From: an uncultured Eubacteriales bacterium | GTDB taxonomy: Bacteria; Bacillota; Clostridia; Monoglobales; UMGS1388 | Length of the DNA stretch: 5,276 nt | Assembly: GCA_900551345.1 (NCBI GenBank) | Contig: URVP01000117.1 | Coordinates: 1 to 5,276 of the forward strand | Direction of reading: 5' to 3' | Shown: piece after piece, positions 1 through 5,276 of the stretch | How the letters are laid out: the number at the start of each line of letters is the position of its first letter | Numbering within the stretch: the stretch's first letter is position 1 | Program-made: the position numbers and the translations under genes | The notes under the pieces: generated by a model | The model's input: the letters and a program-made list of their open reading frames with translations, nothing else | The model's database searches: none | What the model was told of the DNA's origin: nothing

Positions 1-408
1 GTCATCCGGAATAGGTGTATTGTCTTCTATCGTTATTTTTATTGTACCGTCGGGCGAAAACTCATTGCCGTCCGATGCTTGCCAGGCAAGATTAACTGAC
101 CCCGAAAAATTTTCCGTGGGGCGGTATACCACACTGCCAAATTCACTTTCCTCAATCGTTTCCAGTTTTTGTACGGGTTCTCCGTTTAACAGTATGGTTC
201 CCTCTTCAGGCAGAGACGGAAAGCGTATTGCCTGAATCGGAGAGTCTCCTTCGTAATGACTTGTAAAATCTTCCGCCGTAAAGGGAACATCTGTATTTAT
301 TTCCCCCGTTTTTTCAAAATAAATTGCCAGAGGCTGCTCTGCATAAGCAGTTAATGTGACTGACAATATAAAAACGAGGGCAAAAAAGAATAATACTTTT
401 TTCCTCAT
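1..408 (-). CDS. Exported protein with Ig/cadherin-like repeat, N-terminal part (3' end outside window)
   Basis: The frame is open for 136 codons from ATG at 408 to the window edge with no stop, so only the N-terminus is seen. The start is supported by an AAAGGAG ribosome binding site at 420-426, 11 nt upstream. Residues 1-23 form a clear Sec signal peptide: MRKK, then a hydrophobic stretch (VLFFFALVFILSVTLTAYA) ending in A-Y-A before EQP, a typical signal peptidase I site. There is no lipobox cysteine, so it is probably not a lipoprotein. Roughly residues 50-130 match the pattern of cadherin-like/tandem Ig-like repeats of bacterial surface proteins: IRFPSLPEEGTILLNG, then VVYRPTENFSGSV, then ASDGNEFSPDGTIKITIED. 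The NTPIPDD after it looks like a linker, so further repeats or an anchoring region may follow. Such repeats usually occur in cell-surface proteins of Clostridia, some with S-layer homology domains; that part is inference. It lies downstream of murC on the same strand, 99 nt away, with no clear promoter or terminator between. Exact function is unknown. Confidence 0.85.
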   Translation of the reverse strand, partial: MRKKVLFFFALVFILSVTLTAYAEQPLAIYFEKTGEINTDVPFTAEDFTSHYEGDSPIQAIRFPSLPEEGTILLNGEPVQKLETIEESEFGSVVYRPTENFSGSVNLAWQASDGNEFSPDGTIKITIEDNTPIPDD

Positions 409-491
409 TTAACTTATCACTCCTTTCAGAATTATTTTTCCGAAATAAAGCAAAATATATAGCAAGTTAAATGTATAAAAAAAGTATTATT
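389..491. repeat. Imperfect inverted repeat enclosing the start region of the exported-protein gene
   Basis: Arm 1 (389-415, read on the minus strand) and arm 2 (464-491, read on the plus strand) both read AAGTTAAATG, then a short mismatch (AGG versus TATA), then AAAAAAGTATTATT. That gives 10 + 14 identical bases with a one-base length difference, around a 48-nt loop (416-463). In minus-strand RNA running toward the exported-protein gene this would fold as an AU-rich stem of about 24 pairs. The AUG (406-408) would be base-paired and the AAAGGAG ribosome binding site (420-426) would sit in the loop near the stem. No GC-rich core or following U-run is present, so it is not an ordinary terminator. 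It may be a translational control hairpin, a relic of an inverted duplication, or chance in AT-rich sequence. Confidence 0.6.
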
Positions 492-507
492 TTGTGTTTA
501 CAGGTAA

Positions 508-1866
508 TTATTTATTAAGCAAATCGCATATGGAAGTTACTGTTCCTGCTCCCATAATGAAAATTACATCGTTTTTTTGTGCATTTTGACGAATTATTTG
601 TGCAATTTCACCAAAATCTTTTATATACATGCTGTTTTCAATACTATCTGCTATCTCTTTTGCACTTATTGACGGGTCAAAAGGCTCTCTTGCCGCATAT
701 ATATCGGTAATTATAACATTATCTGCCAGTTTAAGCGCCTGTGCAAAATCATTTTTAAAAGCTTTTGTTCTGGTATAAGTATGGGGCTGGAAAACACACC
801 ATATTTTATTGTGAGGTATATTCTGTGCGGCAAGAAGGGTAGATTTTACCTCGGTGGGGTGATGAGCATAATCGTCGTAAACCTTTGCACCGTTAACTTC
901 GCATCTCAGCTCAAACCTTCTGCCTGTTCCACCGAAATATTCAAGCCCCTCAACGATTTTTTCGATGCTTATTCCATCTGTATAAGCCAATGCAAAAGCC
1001 GCAAGAGCGTTGGAAATATTATGCATGCCATATTCTTTAAGATGTACCGACGCCAGCTTTTCCCCATGGTGCATTACATCAAAGCAAGGGTGTCCCATAT
1101 GGTCATATACAATATTTGATGCGGTAAACTCGCCCTTTTCCATACCGTAATATATTTTTTTGCAATTTGACCTGGATGCGGCATCCATAAGTTCATTATC
1201 ATCTGCATTTATAATTGCAAAGCCGTCTTGGGGCAGCTTATCGAAAAATTTTGCAAAAGATGCTTTTATTGCCTCTATACCGTCAAAATAGTCCAGATGA
1301 TCCTCTTCAATATTAAGAGCTATTGTATATTTAGGCATAAAATGCAAAAAACTGTCCTTATATTCGCAGGCTTCAAAAATCATATATTCCCTGCCGCCTA
1401 TGCGAAGATTGCCGCCTATTTTGTCCAGTTCTCCACCCACAAGAATTGTAGGATTCTTATCCGCTTTCATATAAATACACGAAACCATCGAAGTCGTGGT
1501 AGTCTTTCCGTGAGTACCGCAAACAGCTATGGGCAGAGAATATTCTGCAATTAATTCACCGAGGAATTCCGCTCTTTCAAGACATCTTATGCCTTTATCA
1601 CGGGCTGCACAAAGTTCGGGGTCGTCCTGCGATATTGCCGCCGTATAAACCACCAGATCGGGATTTGTTATATTCTGTGCGCTTTGACCTATATTAATCT
1701 GCGCACCGAGAGAAGCAAGCTTTTTTGTAATCGGCGATTCTGTTCGGTCAGAACCGGAAACTTTGTGTCCGCTGCTTATCATAATCTGCGCAATGGCACT
1801 CATGCTTATACCGCCTATGCCGATAAAATGCACATACCTGCATTTAGTGTTTTCCGATGTATTCAT
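508..1866 (-). CDS. murC: UDP-N-acetylmuramate--L-alanine ligase MurC
   Basis: MurC is the cytoplasmic ATP-dependent ligase that adds L-alanine to UDP-MurNAc, the first amino-acid step of peptidoglycan stem-peptide synthesis. The 452-residue product is complete and of normal family length. N-terminal UDP-substrate domain: Gly-rich loop GIGGISMSA at 16-24. Central ATPase domain: P-loop GTHGKTTTT at 117-125, EACEY at 165-169, NIEEDHLDYF at 185-194, and HNISNALAA at 282-290. C-terminal domain: GTGRRFE at 313-319, YDDYAHHPTEV at 330-340, FQPHTYTRTK at 359-368, DIYAAREP at 388-395 and GAGT at 439-442. The EACEY and DDYAHHPTEV signatures point to MurC rather than MurD, MurE, MurF or Mpl. The start ATG at 1864-1866 has GGAG (complement of 1877-1880) 10 nt upstream. 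The stop TAA is the complement of 508-510. It is transcribed divergently from spoVG. No key residue looks altered. Confidence 0.98.
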   Translation of the reverse strand: MNTSENTKCRYVHFIGIGGISMSAIAQIMISSGHKVSGSDRTESPITKKLASLGAQINIGQSAQNITNPDLVVYTAAISQDDPELCAARDKGIRCLERAEFLGELIAEYSLPIAVCGTHGKTTTTSMVSCIYMKADKNPTILVGGELDKIGGNLRIGGREYMIFEACEYKDSFLHFMPKYTIALNIEEDHLDYFDGIEAIKASFAKFFDKLPQDGFAIINADDNELMDAASRSNCKKIYYGMEKGEFTASNIVYDHMGHPCFDVMHHGEKLASVHLKEYGMHNISNALAAFALAYTDGISIEKIVEGLEYFGGTGRRFELRCEVNGAKVYDDYAHHPTEVKSTLLAAQNIPHNKIWCVFQPHTYTRTKAFKNDFAQALKLADNVIITDIYAAREPFDPSISAKEIADSIENSMYIKDFGEIAQIIRQNAQKNDVIFIMGAGTVTSICDLLNK

Positions 1867-1903
1867 ATATTATCAACTCCGATTAATTTAACTGTATAGA
1901 GTT

Positions 1904-1932
1904 ATTATACATCACTTTATGAGAAAAATCAC
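1904..1932 (-). promoter_or_regulatory. Candidate sigma-A-type promoter of murC
   Basis: Read on the minus strand, a perfect TATAAT lies at the complement of 1904-1909, giving a predicted transcript start near 1897 and a leader of about 30 nt that includes the GGAG site. The -35 region is poor: at 17-nt spacing the hexamer is GTGATT. The hexamer AGTGAT occurs twice on the minus strand (complement of 1928-1933 and 1911-1916), once at the -35 position and once just before the -10 box. The call rests mainly on the perfect -10 box and its position. Confidence 0.45.
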
Positions 1933-1966
1933 TAAAAAATTTAAAAAAGTTACCAAAAATTTGAAA
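1924..1966. promoter_or_regulatory. Helically spaced A-tracts between the divergent promoters
   Basis: Runs of A on the plus strand lie at 1924-1928, 1934-1939, 1943-1948, 1955-1959 and 1964-1966. Their centres are about 8-12 bases apart, close to one helical turn. This predicts intrinsic curvature and could act as an UP-element-like or regulator-binding region upstream of spoVG, and possibly murC. In Bacillus subtilis the spoVG promoter has an AT-rich upstream box that boosts transcription and is bound by AbrB. Similarity of function here is inference from position and composition only. Confidence 0.4.
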
Positions 1967-1971
1967 TAGTA

Positions 1972-2000
1972 TTTAATTTACCTCAAAAAAGTAGTATGAT
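1972..2000 (+). promoter_or_regulatory. Candidate promoter of spoVG
   Basis: TATGAT at 1995-2000 matches TATAAT at five of six positions and lies 17 nt downstream of a weak -35 hexamer, TTTAAT (1972-1977). The predicted transcript start is near 2007 and the leader about 27 nt, containing the ribosome binding site AAAGGGG (2018-2024). I looked for a sigma-H promoter, as used by spoVG in Bacillus subtilis (AGGA-type -35, GAAT-type -10), and did not see a convincing one. Confidence 0.35.
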
Positions 2001-2033
2001 ATGGATACAAACCAATGAAAGGGGCATTTATAA

Positions 2034-2297
2034 ATGGAAGTAACCGACATCAGAATTCGCAAAGTAAACACGGAGGGCAGAATGAAAGCCGTAGTTTCCG
2101 TAACCTTTGATGACACATTCGTTGTGCATGACATTAAGGTTATCGAGGGACAGGAAAAGCTCTTTGTAGCTATGCCCAGCAGAAAAACGCCTGACGGCGA
2201 ATTCAAAGACATAGCACATCCTATCAATGCTGCTATGAGAACAAAGCTTGAATCAGCCATAATCAACGCTTACGAAAATTACAGCGAAGAAGAATAA
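2034..2297 (+). CDS. spoVG: Septation/sporulation regulator SpoVG
   Basis: SpoVG is a small cytoplasmic protein that binds DNA and RNA. In Bacillus it affects septation and spore cortex formation, and in other Bacillota it affects envelope and virulence gene expression; it also occurs in non-sporing bacteria, so it does not prove sporulation. The 87-residue product is complete and near the usual family length (about 85-100). It shows the N-terminal MEVTDIRIRKV strand, the VTFDDTFVVHDIKVIEG core (23-39), and the strongly conserved FVAMPSRKTPDGEF (44-57) followed by KDIAHPINA (58-66). The C-terminal helix ends in an acidic EEE tail. The start ATG has AAAGGGG (2018-2024) 9 nt upstream. murC is divergent upstream; downstream an intrinsic terminator separates it from addB. 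The purR and glmU genes that commonly flank spoVG are not here. Confidence 0.97.
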   Translation: MEVTDIRIRKVNTEGRMKAVVSVTFDDTFVVHDIKVIEGQEKLFVAMPSRKTPDGEFKDIAHPINAAMRTKLESAIINAYENYSEEE

Positions 2298-2474
2298 TTC
2301 TTTTATGGGTTAAGGCACAGAAAAGACAGAAAAAGCTTTGTTAAACTCCATTTTGATCACGGTAAAGCAGCGAAGTTCTTACATAATGCTTTGTTTATAA
2401 GCCATGAATTTTCGTTATCCTTTCCTTCTGAAGGATTATTACATATTTACCGGTAGTTTTATTGTACTTTACTT
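2298..2474 (+). other. Non-coding region downstream of spoVG (likely 3' UTR)
   Basis: About 177 bases between the spoVG stop and the terminator hold no convincing gene, tRNA or known riboswitch that I can recognise. Small possible hairpins are ATCCTT/AAGGAT (2417-2422 with 2431-2436) and AAAGCA/TGCTTT (2364-2369 with 2387-2392). Neither has a proper U-run. The region is most simply the 3' untranslated part of the spoVG transcript, though a small RNA processed from it cannot be excluded. Confidence 0.5.
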
Positions 2475-2520
2475 GCAAACAAGACGAAAAAACATTTCGT
2501 CCTGTTTGCTTTTTTATTTT
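2475..2520 (+). terminator. Rho-independent terminator after spoVG
   Basis: The arms GCAAACAAGACGAAA (2475-2489) and TTTCGTCCTGTTTGC (2495-2509) pair at 14 of 15 positions with a single A-C mismatch around a 5-base loop (AAACA). They are followed by TTTTTT (2510-2515) and then ATTTT. The minus-strand side lacks a comparable T-run, so it works mainly for plus-strand transcripts, ending the spoVG message before addB. Confidence 0.93.
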
Positions 2521-2534
2521 GTTTATAGTAAAAT
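2506..2534 (+). promoter_or_regulatory. Candidate addB promoter overlapping the terminator
   Basis: TTGCTT (2506-2511) and TAAAAT (2529-2534) are spaced by exactly 17 nt. The -10 box matches at five of six positions and the -35 at three. The predicted transcript start near 2541 would give a short leader of about 24 nt carrying the addB site GGAGG (2551-2555). The -35 box is made from the end of the terminator's 3' arm and its T-run. A strong terminator immediately before addB makes a dedicated promoter likely; the exact boxes are inference. Confidence 0.4.
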
Positions 2535-2564
2535 AAAAGCACAAAAATACGGAGGACAAATTTC

Positions 2565-5276
2565 ATGAGCCTTAAAATATTATACGGCCGAAAGGGCAGC
2601 GGAAAAACCGAATATTGCTTCAATCTGTTAAAGTCATACGCCGATAGGGGCAGATGTATATATCTGATACCCGAACAGTTCAGTCAGGAAAGTGAAAAAC
2701 AGGTTGCCTCCATGGGAATAAGTGCTTATGCCGGTGTAATGAGCTTTGCACGGCTTTCTCACCATGTATTTTCAACACTGGGTCCTGTGGGACGGTGTGT
2801 TATAGACCGGCAGAGTGAACTTATGCTTGCCGAAAAAGCTATTATGACATGCGAAAGTAAGCTGGAGTATCTTTCAGTATCATCAAACAGCACGGATTTT
2901 ACATCTGAGCTTTTGACATTAACTGCGGAATTTAAAAGGCATCTGATTACTCCGCAAATACTTTTTGATGCAGCGCAGAGAATACAAGACGGTATTTTTA
3001 GGCTTAAACTTTTGGATATTGCTCTTATATATAAAACATACTGTGAGCTGCTTGACAAAGCAGGCGGCAGCGAAGCGGACAGTATAACCCTTATGAAAAA
3101 GCAAATCGAATCAAGCGATATTTTCCGGGGTGATGTGGTAATCATAAATGGTTTTTCCAGCTTTACTCCTCAGGAAAACGAGATAATAAAACTGCTTATG
3201 CAGCGGTGCAGCCGTGTTGTTGTCTGTATAGACTCGGATAAAAGCGGCAGCGACACAATAGATGTATTTGCCGAAAGCAGAAACACAATAAAAAAGCTTA
3301 AACAGATGGCAGAAGAAACGGACACCGAGATTGAAGAGGATTTATATTTCGCAAAAAAACAAAATACAGGGGCAGATGCGCTGTCATTGTGCGAATCCAA
3401 TTTCTTTAAATACCCCTCCAAGACTTTCAGCGGAAATACCGACCAAGTAAAAATAGTCTGCACAAAAAACATCTATACGGAAGTTGAAACAGCAGCCATA
3501 TCTATTATACGCCTTTGCCGCAGCAAAAATATGCGTATGCGTGACTTTGTGGTGGCAACTCGTAAGGGTGAAGAATATTATCCTGTAATAAGACAGGTAT
3601 TTGACCGTATGGGCATACCTTATTTTATAAACGAAAACAGCTCTGTATCAGCACACTCTCTCACGCAGACGGCAATCGCCATGTTTGAAGCTGGAATGAA
3701 TAACTTCCCGTCGGATACGGTTATGCGTTATATAAAGTCGGGATATGCTGATATCAGCCGTGACGAAAGATACCTTCTTGAAAATTATGTTATAGCCGCA
3801 GGGATTGACCGCAGCAAATGGATAAATGAAAAGGGCTTTGACTTTGTTCCCAACGGATTTGAAGAATATCACGATACAATAAAACAAGCAAAAGACAGAG
3901 TGATACAGCCAATAAAAGAATTTTGCCAAAGTTTCAGCGGCCGTAAAACAGCTTTGGAAATTTCAAAAGCGTTTTATACCATGCTTGACAGCTCCGTTCG
4001 CACTTGTGCAGAGCAGGAAATGAAACGGCTTACCCATGAAAACAAAACGGATATGGCTGAAAATCTGCGTCTTGCATGGGCAGGCGTGGTAAAAACCATA
4101 GAGCGTATAAGCGAGCTTTTGGGAGAAGAATATATAACTCTTGAAAAATACCTTAGCATTTTCATACAGGGTATTTCTTTGTGCAGCCTTGTAATTCCTC
4201 CTCCTTTTGCAGACAGGGTACATGTATGCAGTCCGGACGGGTACAGAAGCAGCAGCCGTCCCGTATTTATGCTTTTGGGAACGCTGGATACGGTTTTGCC
4301 TGCCGGGCATAAAAACGAAGGACTTCTTTCAGACAGCGAAAGAGATATTATATCATCAATGGGTATAGAACTTGCCCAAACTTCCCGGGCAAAGCAGATG
4401 GGCGAACAGTATCTTATATATAACTGCCTTACCGCACCCTCTCAAATGCTCTACATTTCCTATCCTCAGGCAAACGACGAAGGTGAGGCATACTCCCCCT
4501 CCCCCATTATCGGCAGACTTAAACAGCTGTTTCCAAATACGGAAATTATGCATGAATACACAGGCGCAGACGATATGGAAGGAGAAAACAGAGTTTTCGG
4601 CAAGCTGGTTGCTCATATGGCTAAAAATGATACGGATACTGCCATATGGCAATCAGCCGAAGAATGGTTCAAAAATAACCGTCCGCTTAAATATGAAAGG
4701 GCAAAAGCAGCGTTGGAATATTCCAATCTACCGGGCAGACTGTCCCGGAAAAGCCTTGACTCCATATATCCGCAAACGCCATACACCAGCATTTCAAGGC
4801 TGGAGGGATATTCAAGATGTCAATTTGCCCACTTTATCCAATACGGCTTGAGAGTAAAACCGAGAAAGGAATATGAACTTCAGGCAGTTGATACGGGAAG
4901 TCTTATGCATGAGGTAATAGAAAACTTTTCCCTGCATATGCAGTATAGGGAGGGCGGATGGCAAAGCCTTACCAAAAGCTATGCAGAGGCAAAAACCGAT
5001 GAACTGTGTGATAAAGCGGTTCATAAATTTTTGGGAGATTTATCTTTGGGCAGCAAGCGGTTTGACTATATGGCACGGCGAATAAAGCGGCTTTTAAAAA
5101 CCGTTATATGGAATATAGCCGAATTTTATAAAAACAGTAAATTTGTACCTTTCGGATACGAAATGACATTTGGAGATAAAAACCTGCCCCCCATTGAAAT
5201 AACTCTGTCAAACGGAAGAAAAGTATGTGTTGTGGGAAAAATTGACCGGGTTGATGTTATGCCCACGGAAAACGGA
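2565..5276 (+). CDS. addB: ATP-dependent helicase/nuclease subunit B (AddB), C-terminus outside window
   Basis: AddB pairs with AddA to process DNA double-strand ends for RecA-dependent repair, the Bacillota counterpart of RecBCD. The frame is open for 904 codons from ATG at 2565 to the window edge without a frameshift; the family is about 1,150 residues, so roughly 250 are missing. GGAGG (2551-2555) lies 9 nt before the start. N-terminus: Walker A GRKGSGKT at 8-15, IPEQFS at 35-40 and MSFARLSHHVF at 59-69. Next come NGFSSFTPQE (195-204), PVFMLLGTLDTVLP (566-579) and GLLSDSER (586-593), all AddB-like helicase-region motifs. C-terminal nuclease region: SRLEGYSRCQF, with Cys752 the expected first ligand of the AddB [4Fe-4S] cluster, then GSLMHEVIE with His782 and GKIDRVD at 891-897 with Asp894, matching RecB-family nuclease motifs. 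The remaining three cluster cysteines and the final nuclease motif should lie beyond the window. Gln follows Cys752 where Pro is more usual. addA probably follows. Confidence 0.96.
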   Translation, partial: MSLKILYGRKGSGKTEYCFNLLKSYADRGRCIYLIPEQFSQESEKQVASMGISAYAGVMSFARLSHHVFSTLGPVGRCVIDRQSELMLAEKAIMTCESKLEYLSVSSNSTDFTSELLTLTAEFKRHLITPQILFDAAQRIQDGIFRLKLLDIALIYKTYCELLDKAGGSEADSITLMKKQIESSDIFRGDVVIINGFSSFTPQENEIIKLLMQRCSRVVVCIDSDKSGSDTIDVFAESRNTIKKLKQMAEETDTEIEEDLYFAKKQNTGADALSLCESNFFKYPSKTFSGNTDQVKIVCTKNIYTEVETAAISIIRLCRSKNMRMRDFVVATRKGEEYYPVIRQVFDRMGIPYFINENSSVSAHSLTQTAIAMFEAGMNNFPSDTVMRYIKSGYADISRDERYLLENYVIAAGIDRSKWINEKGFDFVPNGFEEYHDTIKQAKDRVIQPIKEFCQSFSGRKTALEISKAFYTMLDSSVRTCAEQEMKRLTHENKTDMAENLRLAWAGVVKTIERISELLGEEYITLEKYLSIFIQGISLCSLVIPPPFADRVHVCSPDGYRSSSRPVFMLLGTLDTVLPAGHKNEGLLSDSERDIISSMGIELAQTSRAKQMGEQYLIYNCLTAPSQMLYISYPQANDEGEAYSPSPIIGRLKQLFPNTEIMHEYTGADDMEGENRVFGKLVAHMAKNDTDTAIWQSAEEWFKNNRPLKYERAKAALEYSNLPGRLSRKSLDSIYPQTPYTSISRLEGYSRCQFAHFIQYGLRVKPRKEYELQAVDTGSLMHEVIENFSLHMQYREGGWQSLTKSYAEAKTDELCDKAVHKFLGDLSLGSKRFDYMARRIKRLLKTVIWNIAEFYKNSKFVPFGYEMTFGDKNLPPIEITLSNGRKVCVVGKIDRVDVMPTENG

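Noticed and set aside
471..518. 15-codon plus-strand frame MYKKSIILCLQVIIY resembling a signal-peptide start
   Set aside because: It has no ribosome binding site, overlaps the end of murC and is best explained as one arm of the inverted repeat; noted as a possible duplication relic, not a gene.
1950..2033. Sigma-H promoter or PurR box upstream of spoVG
   Set aside because: Looked for because of known spoVG regulation in Bacillus; no AGGA-type -35 with a GAAT-type -10, and no CCGAAC-type PurR element, is present.
1973..2266. 97-codon minus-strand frame opposite spoVG
   Set aside because: It is antisense to the highly conserved SpoVG coding sequence and has no family resemblance.
2364..2392. 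AAAGCA/TGCTTT hairpin as a first spoVG terminator
   Set aside because: Only six pairs with a 17-base loop and no U-run; the strong hairpin at 2475-2509 is a far better terminator.
2404..2568. 54-codon plus-strand frame beginning MNFRYPFLLKDYY and ending across the addB start (TCATGA overlap)
   Set aside because: It has no ribosome binding site, runs straight through the strong terminator hairpin, and has no protein-like family signature; the overlap with addB is chance.
4372..4851. 159-codon plus-strand frame inside addB
   Set aside because: It is another frame of the well-supported AddB coding region, whose motifs continue without a break on both sides; no independent start signal or recognisable domain.
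1..5276. CRISPR array, tRNA, rRNA, insertion sequence, phage or toxin-antitoxin system
   Set aside because: No regularly spaced repeats, cloverleaf-like sequence, transposase or integrase motif, or paired small genes were found; the window is almost fully explained by four housekeeping or surface genes.

Overview
The window reads as ordinary chromosomal DNA from a low-to-moderate GC Bacillota, most likely class Clostridia. The evidence is a SpoVG homologue, an AddB-type (not RecBCD-type) recombination nuclease, a Clostridia-like MurC, AGGAG-type ribosome binding sites and AT-rich intergenic DNA. The genus cannot be named from the sequence. There is no sign of phage, insertion sequence, plasmid, CRISPR, tRNA or rRNA, and I do not see a previously undescribed multigene system.

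Layout: (1) 1-408, minus strand, is the 5' end of an exported protein. It has a signal peptide followed by one Ig/cadherin-like repeat and is cut by the window edge. (2) 409-507 is an AT-rich gap holding one arm and the loop of a striking imperfect inverted repeat (389-491), whose other arm covers the start codon of the exported-protein gene. (3) 508-1866, minus strand, is murC, complete. (4) 1867-2033 is a divergent control region with a TATAAT box facing murC, a TATGAT box facing spoVG and a run of near-helically spaced A-tracts between them. (5) 2034-2297, plus strand, is spoVG, complete. (6) 2298-2474 is a non-coding spoVG 3' leader-out region, closed by a strong intrinsic terminator at 2475-2520. 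(7) 2506-2534 is a candidate promoter that starts inside the terminator arm and reads into addB. (8) 2565-5276, plus strand, is addB, open to the window end at 904 codons, with roughly the last 250 residues missing.

How the genes relate: MurC makes UDP-MurNAc-L-Ala for peptidoglycan. SpoVG is a small nucleic-acid-binding regulator linked to septation and sporulation. AddB is one subunit of the AddAB double-strand-break repair nuclease, and addA probably follows outside the window. murC and spoVG are fired divergently from a shared control region, while addB is separated from spoVG by a terminator and probably transcribed on its own. The closeness of murC to spoVG resembles the murC-purR-spoVG-glmU neighbourhood of other Clostridia, from memory, but here purR and glmU are absent and addB sits directly downstream.
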